Positions 1 to 11,200 of a stretch of 64,000 bases of DNA are shown one piece after another. The first letter of the stretch is position 1; each line of letters starts with the position of its first letter. The DNA lies in contig PJRA01000274.1 in assembly GCA_016987375.1 (NCBI GenBank), positions 1,136,656 to 1,200,655 on the forward strand, written 5' to 3'. A model generated the notes under the pieces. It did no database searches, had not been told where the DNA came from, and saw only the letters and a program-made list of their open reading frames with translations. This DNA comes from Brachionus koreanus. Its lineage: Eukaryota; Rotifera; Eurotatoria; Ploima; Brachionidae. A program made the position numbers and the translations under genes.

Positions 1-408
1 TTTGTTTTCAAAAGTACACTGATACTTGATTTCTATGCCTAAATTTGCAATTGATTTAATGTATTTATTAACTTTATCATCGTGTTGTTTTTTTGTTTCT
101 TCGTAGAGAATTTCTACAAGTGATTGATAGTAACAACTATCAACCGGAGCTAAATCGGTTAAAAGAAAGAATTTATTTCTAAAAACAGGTACTAGAATTT
201 GTCGATAATCCACATTATTGCATTCTTTTACAAATTCATCTAATTCAATTTTTTCGATAATATTTTTAAATTTTGCTCTCAACTCATTTCTTTCATTATT
301 TTCATATTCATAACTTTCGAATTTAGTTTGCTGGAAATCGATTTGACTCAAGTTGTTTTTTGGTAAAAAATTTTTGATCAATTTTTCTTTTAAATCTTCC
401 AAACCCAT
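1..408 (-). CDS. 5' part of an unidentified gene, cut by the window edge
   Basis: Reading leftward from an ATG at 408-406, the frame stays open for 136 codons to the window edge. An open run of this length is unlikely by chance in such AT-rich DNA. The protein begins MGLEDLKEKLIKNFLPK and is rich in Lys, Glu, Asn and Ile, with no signal peptide or membrane segment. A more hydrophobic patch follows (around ILVPVFRNKFFLLTDLAP), then a charged, probably helical stretch (YEETKKQHDDKV). I do not recognise the family. An intron further left cannot be excluded. The ATG is followed upstream by AT-rich sequence with stops, which supports it as the true start. Confidence 0.6.
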   Translation of the reverse strand, partial: MGLEDLKEKLIKNFLPKNNLSQIDFQQTKFESYEYENNERNELRAKFKNIIEKIELDEFVKECNNVDYRQILVPVFRNKFFLLTDLAPVDSCYYQSLVEILYEETKKQHDDKVNKYIKSIANLGIEIKYQCTFENK

Positions 409-913
409 TTTAATTAAAAAAATAATAATAAAATAATTTGTTATAAAATTTTCAAGAATGTTGATTTTCCTTTATTTATGAAATAACATTTTTAATCACA
501 AATATATACTTTAGAAATATGAAAAAATTTGTTTCATACATTTTATTATTTAGCAGTTAAATCATTTTTTTTTCTTGGAAAAAAAGAGTAAAAATGTTCT
601 TTAGTTACTATAGTAACTATTGGAAAGCAAAAATACATAATTTTACTCCATATTTAGAAGCATTTTACATTTATTTTAATAGTTAGTGTACAATTAGATT
701 TATTTCTGTTATTATTTAATACTTGTTTAGTCAGATTCATCAAGTCAATAATCAGTATTCAATTTTGTTAAATAGATAAAAATTTATTTTTATCTAGAAA
801 TTAATTAATTTAGAAAATTATTGATTTAGTCATAAGATAAATTTTTTTTTAAATTTTTTAAAAAATATTTTATTTAGTATCCCTAACAAAAACAATGTAA
901 ATTAAAAAACAAA
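409..913. other. intergenic, AT-rich
   Basis: This lies between two minus-strand genes. It should contain the 5' flank of the left-edge gene and the 3' flank of ORAI. No coding run, repeat or RNA gene was seen. Confidence 0.6.
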
Positions 914-1849
914 TTAAATAATGAATTCATTTGTGTCTAATTTTGATATGACATCTTTGCTAGTTTTTATTTTAAACTCTGCAAAATATCTATGAAATAA
1001 CAATGAAAACGCGACAAATAGTATTAAGGTCGGAATCATTACTGCACCACCAATATATGTAGCAAGTTTGCTAACAGGAAATAGTTTTATATAAATAATA
1101 ATGCCTATCTCGAGAATAAACAGAAAAATTCCCACAACCGTGGAGCAAATCCATGCAGTCTCTATAAATTTATGAAACTTTTGATACGGAAAATGAAAAT
1201 GAATTGTATCAAAAGTGTCTATTTTTTTGATGAAGAAATTTCGCGGTATTTGATTTTTGTTTTCTTTATTTTGAAAATATTGTGTAACAGGCTCAATTTG
1301 CAAGTCTTCGTAAGACAAAGCATCCAATTGTGGCAATATACAAGTGCTAATCATTAAAGCAATCATATGAACACCGATTAGGAGGCTTGTTACCAGTGCG
1401 TAAATTACTAGAATAAATTCTGAAATAGCATTTTCAGATTCACCACTTATTGGATCTTGGTCAGACAATTTTGTTCCGTTTTTATTTGTTGTCTCGAAAA
1501 AACTCTCATAATCAAGACTTAATTCAACCATTGCAACCATTGCAAAACCTGATAAAAGTGCAGATGTACGATTTACCGCTTTTAGTTTGGATCGACTCAA
1601 TTTAGAATTGTAGCTTTTAAGAGACCATCTATCAAATCTTGTATAAATAGAATCGTTGAGAGGATTTGAAATATTTGAATTTTTAAATGGAAAGATTCTG
1701 GGTAGATTTCTGATTCCAAAATCATTTGATTGTCTAAAAGAATTTGCAGGAATACTACCTGATAACTGATCTTGATCGTTTCTAGAATAATTTTGACCAC
1801 TGTCAATACTTATATCAAAAACTTCAGTTGTCTGTGAACTTTTCATCAT
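914..1849 (-). CDS. ORAI: ORAI calcium release-activated calcium channel subunit
   Basis: This is a 311-residue, single-exon gene for the pore subunit of the store-operated calcium channel, gated by STIM at ER-plasma membrane contacts. The ORAI signature of TM1 is nearly unchanged: RTSALLSGFAMVAMVE at residues 94-109. It includes the equivalents of ORAI1 Arg91 (R94), the selectivity-filter Glu106 (E109) and Asp110 (D113). TM2 carries ALMISTCILP (164-173). TM3 keeps the Glu190 equivalent (E247), and TM4 keeps the proline kink (P273, as Pro245). Differences from vertebrate ORAI1 are an N-terminal region of about 80 divergent residues, a longer TM1-TM2 outer loop (114-143) with an NGT sequon, and a longer TM2-TM3 cytosolic loop (175-226). 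The C-terminal STIM-binding helix is short. Two ATGs start the frame; the first was used. Family assignment is secure; orthology to one vertebrate paralogue is not implied. Confidence 0.95.
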   Translation of the reverse strand: MMKSSQTTEVFDISIDSGQNYSRNDQDQLSGSIPANSFRQSNDFGIRNLPRIFPFKNSNISNPLNDSIYTRFDRWSLKSYNSKLSRSKLKAVNRTSALLSGFAMVAMVELSLDYESFFETTNKNGTKLSDQDPISGESENAISEFILVIYALVTSLLIGVHMIALMISTCILPQLDALSYEDLQIEPVTQYFQNKENKNQIPRNFFIKKIDTFDTIHFHFPYQKFHKFIETAWICSTVVGIFLFILEIGIIIYIKLFPVSKLATYIGGAVMIPTLILFVAFSLLFHRYFAEFKIKTSKDVISKLDTNEFII

Positions 1850-4800
1850 AAATCAATTTAAATAAAACCAAAAATTTTCACCAACTAATAATAGTATAAA
1901 TATTTTTATTTTTAGAAACTGATCAAATTCAACCTCTGTTAATTAGAAAGAATGTAATTAAATTCTAGCAATATCTAGAGATGGATACGCAAGATTAAAC
2001 ATCTATTATTAAAACTTTGTAATACTGATTTTAAATTTTTGAGACGAAATATATAAATATTCTAGACATTCAGTTAATTAAATTCTAAAAAAAACTCAAA
2101 ATTTTTTTTTAATTAAGAAACAAAAAATAACTTTTTACATATTTTGGTTTAATTTGCACTAGTCAAATTTTTGCTACAACAAAGTTATAAATAGTGTAAA
2201 TTAATTGGAAACAATTTTAATATGAATTTTTCTAAATTATTTAAAAAGCTGTAAAAGAACAATTATTTTCGAAAAGTTAACTAAATAAATTCGGCTAATA
2301 AAAGGTCTCTATTTGGAATTTCATTGATGTGAAAAATTTACATCGAAATTGATATTTGATTTTTCATTATGATTATTAAAAAAAGATTCTCTTACAGATA
2401 GCAATATAAAAAAATGCTTGTTCAAAAATCATAAATACCATTATCAATCCTTTAGATAACAAAAAAATAAACCTTTAAATAAATTTTTACAAAAAAACCT
2501 TGAATTTGATTTAAAAGATATTTACATAAAAAGTATTGGAACGACCTGACCTGATTATTTTTCAAATATTCATTTGCTCTTTTTGTAATTTAAATTTCAA
2601 GGTTCTCCAAAACGGGCTCCTATATTTTATTTGGGATTCTTTGGACAATTTTCTTCATCGGATTTTACCATTTTGGTCAAAAATAGTGAGAAAATTTTGA
2701 AGCCAAATACATAAATTTTCAATATAATTCAAAGCTGGAATGACTATAAGAGATTTTATATAAAAAAAAGAGGACAAACTTTTACGTTTTCTAAATTCTA
2801 TTACACAAATCTAAAATTTGAACAAAAATCTGAATTGCTTAGAACAGAAATTGTAAAAATGAATGCAAAAAAATGGTTCTTTTAAAAAAATCCACGAAAA
2901 CAACATGGTTTGCGCTGAAGAACACTGCAATTTTTTTTGAAAATACTAGAAATAAGATTTACATGGATGCAGTATCTTATAATCTTAATTTATTTTCGAA
3001 ATTTAACACCAAAAATTAAATCAGTCGAATACAATTTGTTTGAAGTTCTTGTTATGCATCGTCTGAAAGCAGTGCAATTTTGACTTCTTTTGGCAAGAAA
3101 TTTGCAATATCACTGATGGATAGAACAAACAGCGTTGGAGAGAGACTTTAAAAATAAAAAAATAATTTATTGCACTTAAATTAAGCGATTTTTAGTTAAA
3201 CAAGCTCATCAACTGACATCAAATAGCTAACTGTAACAGCAAAAAAAAATTCATGCCCTTCTTTAACTAAAAATCATTTAAAATTAAATGCAAGTCCGAA
3301 CTTTAAGTTATTTTTTTATTCTTAAAGTCCGCATAAATTCTAGAATTGAGACTTGTGACTTTATTTACTTTAATTACTCTGATGAGGAGGCGCTTATCTC
3401 GTTTTCCAGAATTTTTTATAGCAACGATTCCTATCTGACATAGATGTTCCTGCATCAAGTTGATCATCTGCACCTCTATTACCCAGTCGAAACCAGTCTC
3501 CCATTTTATCATGAAAGGGGTTTAAATATTTTAAGCTATGAAAATTTTGAATCGAAAATTTTAAAATAACATATAAAGCATATATTTTAATTCCTTGGAA
3601 GAAGACCATGTAAGAAATATGATTAAGCACAATGAATATTAATACTTAATTGATATTGAAACTTAACTTCTCAGAGCAACGGAGACTCCGTTACATTAAT
3701 CAATAATCAAGACTCTTTTTGGCAGGATATATGCCATCAGATTACATCAACAAAGTTTTAAATAACAACTTTACTTATAAAAAAAACGAATATTATTTTG
3801 ATAAGCATTCAATAATGTTTAAATTCAATTACAAAGCTAATAATAGTTTCTTAAATTCGGCTTAAATAATAACTAAATAGACTAAAGTATTGAAATGTAA
3901 TCGGCTATATCGAATTCTAAATATTAAAACACAAAATTAAGTAAAAAAAGAAATAAACAGAGATCGACAATAAAAGCAGACAAAAATACAACTATTATAT
4001 GATAGATTATCTAGCAAAAAAAATCAAAACTTTTGATACACATCATTTTCCTTTCATTCAAAAAAACATCACTGCTTTATCTTTTATAGCTATAAACAAA
4101 TTCTTATTTACTGTACTTTGAATTAATTTATTTTTGTTTTTTTTTTAAGTTTAAAATTAATCATGCGATCTTATCTCGTCTGAATAGTATCTGTTCTTTC
4201 CTTAGTAATTGATTACGGGAATTTAAAGAGATTAAAAAAATTTAAAAAGTAAGCTTGGAATAAGACAATAAGATACGTCCTCACCGATTTTTTGTCAAAA
4301 AACTTATCCTTTTTAGGCAACGTGAAATTTTAGTAAAAAAAATACAACACAAAAAGAAAAAATGATATAATATTTTATACAGCACAATATTGTACAAATT
4401 TGAAAAGACTAATTATAAGTTCTGCAAAAACTGTGCAATTTATAGGAAATTTTATCGAATATTGTAGTATTTGCAGGACCATTTTTGAACAATTTATTTC
4501 AAAGAAATTCAATTTAAATTTTACTAAAATTTTACTTTGCCCTCTTTTTAGGAATTATGAAAGCATCAAAAAAAAGATAAAAAAAATCAAATATTTTTTT
4601 TATTAAATTAAATATTTTTTTAAAAACAAAATAACTTAATGTTAGGGCATATTGAAGCTAATGATCACAGTCAAATTTTTTTAAATTTCCAAAAAATTTT
4701 CTTGATTGAAAAATTTAATGCAAAGTTATATTTTCATGTGTTGCAAAACATGTTAAACAGAAGCCAAGTATTGTGCATAATTCTGCATGCATAAAAATTT

Positions 4801-5631
4801 AACAGAAATTTGCCGACATAAAAAATTTAGTTTAACAAAGAATGTTTACAATGATAATTTTTGAGCATGATCATTTTTATTTGAACATATGTTTCAATTT
4901 TTTGATTGGATTTTTTTCAAAAACATAGGATAAAAATTTAAATTTTATCTTAAAATTCAGAGTAAATTAAAGATAACCTCAATAAGTATTGTATTTGATA
5001 CACCTTTGTTCACAAATCTTAATCTAAATAAAAAATTTCTTGGAATTTAAAAAATGATTAATATTTTTTAAATTTTTCAATAAAATTTTTTCTTCATTTA
5101 GAAAGCAAAATTAATTAATAAAATTTGATATAATCACTTATTGATTATTTATTAACTCTAAATATAAAAAAAAAGTAAATAGGAGAATAATATTTTCTCT
5201 TCAAATAAATATAAAATATTAAATATCAAATAGTATTGTCAATAGAAACGCAAGTTTACTCAAAAATAATCATATTAAGCATGTTTCAGAAGTTTGCTTT
5301 AGGATATTAAAATGGATGCAAACTAACAATAAATCTTTTAAATCACTTAAATTATGCTTTTTAGTAATAAAAATATTATAAGACAAACTAACAAATATGA
5401 TTTATTGGATATAAAAATCAATTCATATTTAAACTATTGTATTGAAGATAATAAATCTTAAAATTGACCACAGATTAAGCAATCTCTTAGAAAATTACTT
5501 TCGTGATGCTCTAAATTATTAGTTTTAATTGAATTAATTTATTTAGATAACCAAAACTAGCATTATTAAAAAAATGATTTTGATTGCAAAAAAAATGTGC
5601 CAAGTCCAAAGTACTATTATTATTAAATTTT
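1850..5631. other. intergenic, AT-rich, with one retroelement fragment
   Basis: About 3.8 kb between the divergently transcribed ORAI and nicotinic receptor genes. Apart from the reverse transcriptase remnant at 3052-3147 and a GC-richer patch at about 3340-3520 that I could not identify, I see only AT-rich sequence with homopolymer runs. Both promoters should lie here. Confidence 0.6.
3052..3147 (-). pseudogene. non-LTR retrotransposon reverse transcriptase fragment
   Basis: The minus strand encodes a 31-residue run beginning SLSPTLFVLSISDI and ending KIALLSDDA before a TAA. This matches the reverse transcriptase core of LINE elements: the (G)xxLSPxLFxxxxxDI block, then about 20 residues later the catalytic xxDD box, here LSDD rather than FADD. 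Flanking sequence on both sides has stops and no further recognisable RT blocks, so this is an old fragment. Neighbouring open frames at about 3300-3630 (-) may belong to the same relic but carry no motif I can name. Confidence 0.5.
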
Positions 5632-7606
5632 ATGATTATTTATTTAATTGATTCTTTGGTTCAAGATTTCTTATTGACATTTTTAGCAATTTTTAACTAC
5701 GTCCGATGTGATCAATTTACTGATACTATGGTTTTCATTAAAAAAAATTTGAACAATGAGAAGCGACTAATTGACGACTTACTTAAAAATTACCAAGTTA
5801 AATTTGGAAGACCAGTAAATAACATGAGCGAGAAAATAGTCATTTATTTCGGAGTTTATCTAATACAATTAATTGATTTAGTAAAGTACATTCGGTTTTT
5901 GTTTTAAAATTATAAAAAGCAAAATTATAGGATGAAAGAAATCAAGTTTTAATCACCAATGTATATTCTATTTATGTATGTTAAAAAAAATTAATTTAAA
6001 AAAAATTAATTTAAAAAAAAAATTTAAAAAAATATCCATTAAGCAATGGAAGGATAATGGTTTGAAATGGAATAGATCTTTATATGGAAATATAAACGAT
6101 GTGCGGCTACCTGTTGATCGTATATGGACCCCGGGTTGTCTTGGATAATTTAATTTTTTTTAGTTTTCTATAATTTAATTTTTTTTTATTTAAAGATATA
6201 GTACTTTATAACTACGCTGACACTCGTCTTGAAGAAAAACGCGAAGTAATGGCAACAGTCAAATATGATGGCACTGTTACATGGCGTCCTCCAAGTATTT
6301 TCAAATCAACATGCCAAATAAATATTCAAAAATTTCCTTATGATCAACAAAATTGTTCTATGAAATTTGGTATTTCTAACCATTAAATACATAAAAAAAA
6401 AATTATTTTAAAATAGGAAGTTGGACTTATAACGGAGATTCGATTGATATTCAATTTTATGAAGGATTGGAAGAAATAAATCGAAATCAGTATACAGAAT
6501 CAAATGAATGGGATATTATTTCAACAAAAGGAATTCGTAGTGAACTAAAGTACGAATGCTGTAAAGAAATTTTTCCAGATATGTAAAATTTTTTTAATTA
6601 TTATTCAAAATGCATCAAATTAATTTTAAACTTGAAGAACTTTTTATCTAAAAATGAAACGAAAAGGTGGCTTTTACAACTACATCCTGATATTACCTTG
6701 TGTCCTCTTATCATGTTTGACTACAGTAATAAAAAAAAACCTTCTTATTTTTGATTTTATTAAAATAATTTTGAGATTTTATTTTGGCTGCCTCCAGAAT
6801 CTGCGGCAAAAATGGTTCTTGGGTTGAACATATTCACCTCATTTTTTGTGTTGCTGCTTCTTTTGTCGAAAAACGTTCCATCAGCAAGCGATAAAATACC
6901 AGTAATCGGTGCGTACTATTGTCTAAATATGGTAATGATAGCAACTAGTACTTGTTTTTGCACAGGTGTAGTTCACATATTCTATCGTGGACAAGGCAAT
7001 GTACCATTAATAATCAGAAGAGTTTTTTTAGAATTTTTAGCTGGTATATTATGCATGACAAAACCACTAAATTTATCATCAAATACGGTCAGAAAATATG
7101 GCAAAATTAACAATCAAACAAAATCTCTTAATTCAAAAGCTTTTTTAAATGTACAGCAACTTTCGCAAAATCATCATAATTTCAAATCAAAAATTCATTC
7201 GAATCAATGTCATAACCAAACTAATGAATTAAATGCTTTTCATAACTCATTTCCAGTCGATCCAACACCAAATATGATGTTTAATTTGGAAAGCATTAAT
7301 AATCTTAATTATTTATATAACTTTGAACAAGAAACTGGAAATACATCTAATGGTCAAGAGTTGAGGCCCATTTTCCCATTAAAACAGCTATCTAGTGACT
7401 TAAGATTAAGTTTAAGCTTAATTGAAAATGACATAAAAGAAATTCGTGACTATTTAAAACATACAAAGAAAAGAATAGAGGTCGCTGATTCAAAATTAAA
7501 GCAAGCAAATGAATGGAAACAAGTTGCTTTGGTTTTAGATAGAGCATTATTTTTCATTTATATAATTGCCATTATAGTTTCTTTTATTTTAATGTTTCCT
7601 AGATAA
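5632..7606 (+). CDS. nicotinic acetylcholine receptor-type subunit (alpha-like), altered pore
   Basis: Cys-loop ligand-gated channel subunit of about 547 residues. Exons: 5632-5880, 5931-5975, 6044-6134, 6196-6369, 6417-6582, 6638-6725, 6776-7606. The start is the first in-frame ATG, followed by a hydrophobic signal; an upstream exon is possible. The ligand domain has the loop D Trp, VLYNYAD (loop A Tyr), the Cys-loop CQINIQKFPYDQQNC with 13 residues between cysteines, FGSW (loop B Trp189) and loop C YECCKEIF with vicinal Cys234-235, which makes it alpha-type. Loop C ends in Phe239 instead of the usual Tyr. M1 has the ILPCVLLS block; M2 lies at about 283-303; M3 follows; then a large Asn/Ser-rich cytoplasmic loop with an amphipathic region before M4 near the C terminus. 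In M2 the -1' Glu is Ala282, 2' is Val285, 9' Leu is Thr292 and 20' Glu is Lys303. Family secure; ion selectivity unknown. Confidence 0.92.
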
Positions 7607-8273
7607 ATTGAATTTTTAATTCAAAATAGAACAAAAAAAATTTAATAAAAATAAAAAAATAAGTATTTTAAAATATATTTTTATTATAAATAAAATGGAA
7701 GTCATTAGTTAAAAAGCCACAAAAAATTTAGAAAAAAAAGTTAGCAAATAACCAGACCTTTTATTAATTTTTACATTTTTAATTAAGTTTTCAAAATAAA
7801 TGGAAAGACAAAAAATTAAAAACATTGGACTAGGTATGACCATCTGCTATATTTGCAAGAAAAACTAATTTAATAAAAATCCCATAATTTTTTTAAATGG
7901 ACTTTTAACTTATATGGAGAAAAATTTTTGATATTTATTTCTATTTAATGATTAGATAAATCCTGATCCAATACTTGAAATTATTTATACAAAATTAAAA
8001 CATTTTCCTAAATCAAAAATCATTGTCTTTTAATAAAATAATCAAGATCAATTTTAGTATTAGGAGATTTTCATTTAGTTACAGATTCCATTTTTTTCTA
8101 TGTATTTTTTTAAAATGACAATGCTTGATGATTTATATATGTTGAAAAAGTAATTGAATCAATCATAAGGGTTTTTTCATTAGCATAGAAAATAAATTTG
8201 GTTAGTAAATAAAAAAAAAACTTAATTAGAAAGCTAAGCAGAACTTTTTAAAAACTAGAATCTTAATTTAGTT
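7607..8273. other. intergenic between convergent genes
   Basis: This holds the 3' flanks of the receptor gene (+) and MOB2 (-). It is AT-rich, with several AATAAA-like strings that are not informative at this composition. Nothing else was seen. Confidence 0.6.
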
Positions 8274-11200
8274 TTATGCCATTAGATTAAAATTCAATTT
8301 TTTTTTAAAAAAAGAAAATCCACTCGATGAAGAAGACTGACTTGTATTGTGAATGTTCGGAGTTGGTTGATTTAACAATAACTTTTGCTGTTGGATAGAA
8401 CAATCAATAAATTTATTGACCATTGCTTTATTCAAAGCATCCATTATATCCAAATCTTTATCGTCTATGGTGTTGAATTTTTTGGCAAACAAATAAAAAT
8501 GAAAATAAATACTATTGATAAACGAGTTAAGCTTTAAGTGTACCAATTCTTTGTAATGACTGTGATACATATGAACCAAAATGTGAAATAAATACTTGTG
8601 TATTTTCTTGACAAGGCTTTCAAAATTAGATGGAAAATGATGTCCTTGCTGTATTGGAAATAGCGATTCATCGCTCGTTATTTTTGAAATATGTGTAAGA
8701 CTTGTATCAATATATTGAGATGCTGAATATTTGAGTTTTTTTCCTTTCTCATCTAGCCAAAAGAATTGACTGTTATTTGGACCGTTCATGGTCGTACAAG
8801 ACTGCAAAGTACATTGTTCTGCAATTGCACCGAATAATACATTTATTTGATCAAAAAACATTTTGGCTTTAATTTAAAGAAAATAGAATAAAAAATGCTT
8901 AAAAATCTATTTTGATTGTTTAAAACTGGATATTATAAATAATAATGTTAATTTTAATAATTTTTCTTGGAAAAAAAAAAAATGTTTTTTTTTTATTTCT
9001 AATTGTTTAATTGTTTAAACGGCCTCAAATTCGTAATCTTCATATTTGAAAACCTATGAAAGCCATTTATTAGGGGTCTAAAAGGATTCAGGGTATATTT
9101 AACAGCAAAAATCTCAACAAAGGATAAATAAACTTTATTCAAATTAGTCAATTTTCTGAAAGGGCATCAAAATTTCTGCTAGAAAATAAAGTTTTTTTAA
9201 AAGAAAAAAAAATTACATGAAAAAATTCGTTAAAAAAAGAAAAAATTACTTATTTTTTTTTTGTTTTTTTTTGTATTTAGTCTCATTGTTCTTTATGACC
9301 CATTTTGAAAAATATATTTCCTGATACAAAAGAAAATTTTGAACAATATGTGGGTTTTCCTTTTTTTATATTTTTGAGTTAAAAATCTAAAAAATTCAAC
9401 GAAAAAACTTCTATTTTAGAAAAAAAGAGATAAGAATTAAATTTTATTTAAGTCAATTCTTTTGAATAAATTTTTTTTCGTTCTTTTAACACAAGAAGCA
9501 CCAAGCATTTTCTCATGTTTTTTTAATTCAAAAATATTTTATTAAAAAACCATAACATATTTTATAAACTAATATCAATTTTTAAAGATAAATTTAAAAT
9601 CTACATAATTCAAAAAATCTTTTCAAAAGATACGAGGATTTAAAAGTTTTTCAAACGAGTCAAAATGAATCGTTTGGTGCTTCTAGTGTTAGCAAAGCTT
9701 TTCCCAGGTTAATTTTTTTTCTAAAATAATTTTATTTTCTAGTAGGAAATTTTGATGCCCTTTCAGAAAATGACTAATTTTAATAAAGTATATTTATCCA
9801 TTGTTGAGATTTTTGCTGTTGATTAGCATGTACTTTTAACAGGGTCGTATTCTTTTGAACCCCTAAGAAGAAGATAGTGCGGATTTTTTGTATTTCTGAA
9901 ACCTTATAATTACTAAATTAGAATTAAAATAATCTTACTATTATAAGCCATCCATTCATTGTGATCAATTGATTGTTGCAATTTTGTTAGCTTTGTTAAA
10001 TCATTAGGATCAACACAAGCTAATTTGAGATTACTGTCGTCCAAATAGCTCAATGAAGTTATTTTATTGCAGTTGTATGCATTAGTATCACCAGTGCTTG
10101 TAGGAGTTAAAACATTTGCTTGATTAGCTCCATTGCGTACCGGGGTGCTCATATTTGGCGATAAAAATACTGATGTAGACATAGTGTGTGAAACAAGCTG
10201 AGGCTGTTGAACGATTGGAATTGAAGATTGATAATTTAGAGCTTTGTGATTATTAGTCATAAGCATATCCTCTTGTTTGCAATGAGGATTATTTTCAGTA
10301 TTTAGACAAGTTTTTTGAAAAATATCAATTTGGTTTGCTCCACTATCCGTGCTTGCCGAGCTGCTATTACTTATTGTTCGAATGCTACTATTATTAGATG
10401 TATTAAGAGATGAATTGTTAGATAAGACACTTGACTCTAAATTTAGTCTACTTTTTTTGTCAAATGGCAAAGTTGCGAGTTTAGAATTTTTTTCTGGTAA
10501 CGCTTGATTTAAATCGAGAGTTTTAAAATTTTCGCTTAAGAAATTAGACGGCCTCGATTCTTTCCAAGATTTTCTTGACTTCGAAATACTCGGTATATTA
10601 TTCGAATTTTTTGTATCCTTATTTGTAAAAGGTAGGCTAATTTGGCTTTTTAACTTATCCTTTATCGATTTGGGCAGAATTTCTTCATCGGTTTGATCTT
10701 CGGATTGACTATGCTCTCTTTTCAAATGCTTTTCAATGTGCTTTGTATAATAGGCTAGAAAAAAAAACTTAGATACATAATGATCGAGTATTGAGCAATG
10801 GTGCGCATAGCGCAAGCTAAACATAGGAATTTTAATTAAATATTTAAATTAATTCATCAATGAGAAAGTAAATTTAAAAAGAATTTTCTTCAAGATTATA
10901 ATGGAATATGAAAAAACTTGCGATTGAATTTAAAATTTAGTTGCGTAAGTATTTGTTAGGTTGTGAACCACTCATTAATCATTTTTAGTCTATAAAAGTT
11001 CGACTTGTAAAAGCGATAAATTTTGTCCATTAAAGTTCTCAGCAAGAATTTCCTTAGTGATTTTGTTAGCTAATTGATGATTTAATCACCTAAAACATAA
11101 TTTTTTATAATAGAATTTTGTTTTCTCAAGTGTCTAATCGATTTTAATAAAAAATTTATCAATAAATAATATTCTATTTTTATTTAATCATCTATTATTT

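Noticed and set aside
3394..3630. Minus-strand frame containing MGDWFRLGNRGADDQLDAG
   Set aside because: Less AT-rich than its surroundings and possibly part of a retroelement, but no motif could be named and overlapping frames give no better reading.
4400..4606. Plus-strand 68-codon frame
   Set aside because: Composition is Ile/Lys/Phe/Asn-driven with no domain, and it sits in non-coding AT-rich DNA.
6776..6880. GABA/glycine-type anion channel
   Set aside because: The -1' Ala and 0' Lys resemble PAR-type anion channels, but the Pro insertion is missing, and vicinal cysteines, loop B context and M1 are nicotinic.
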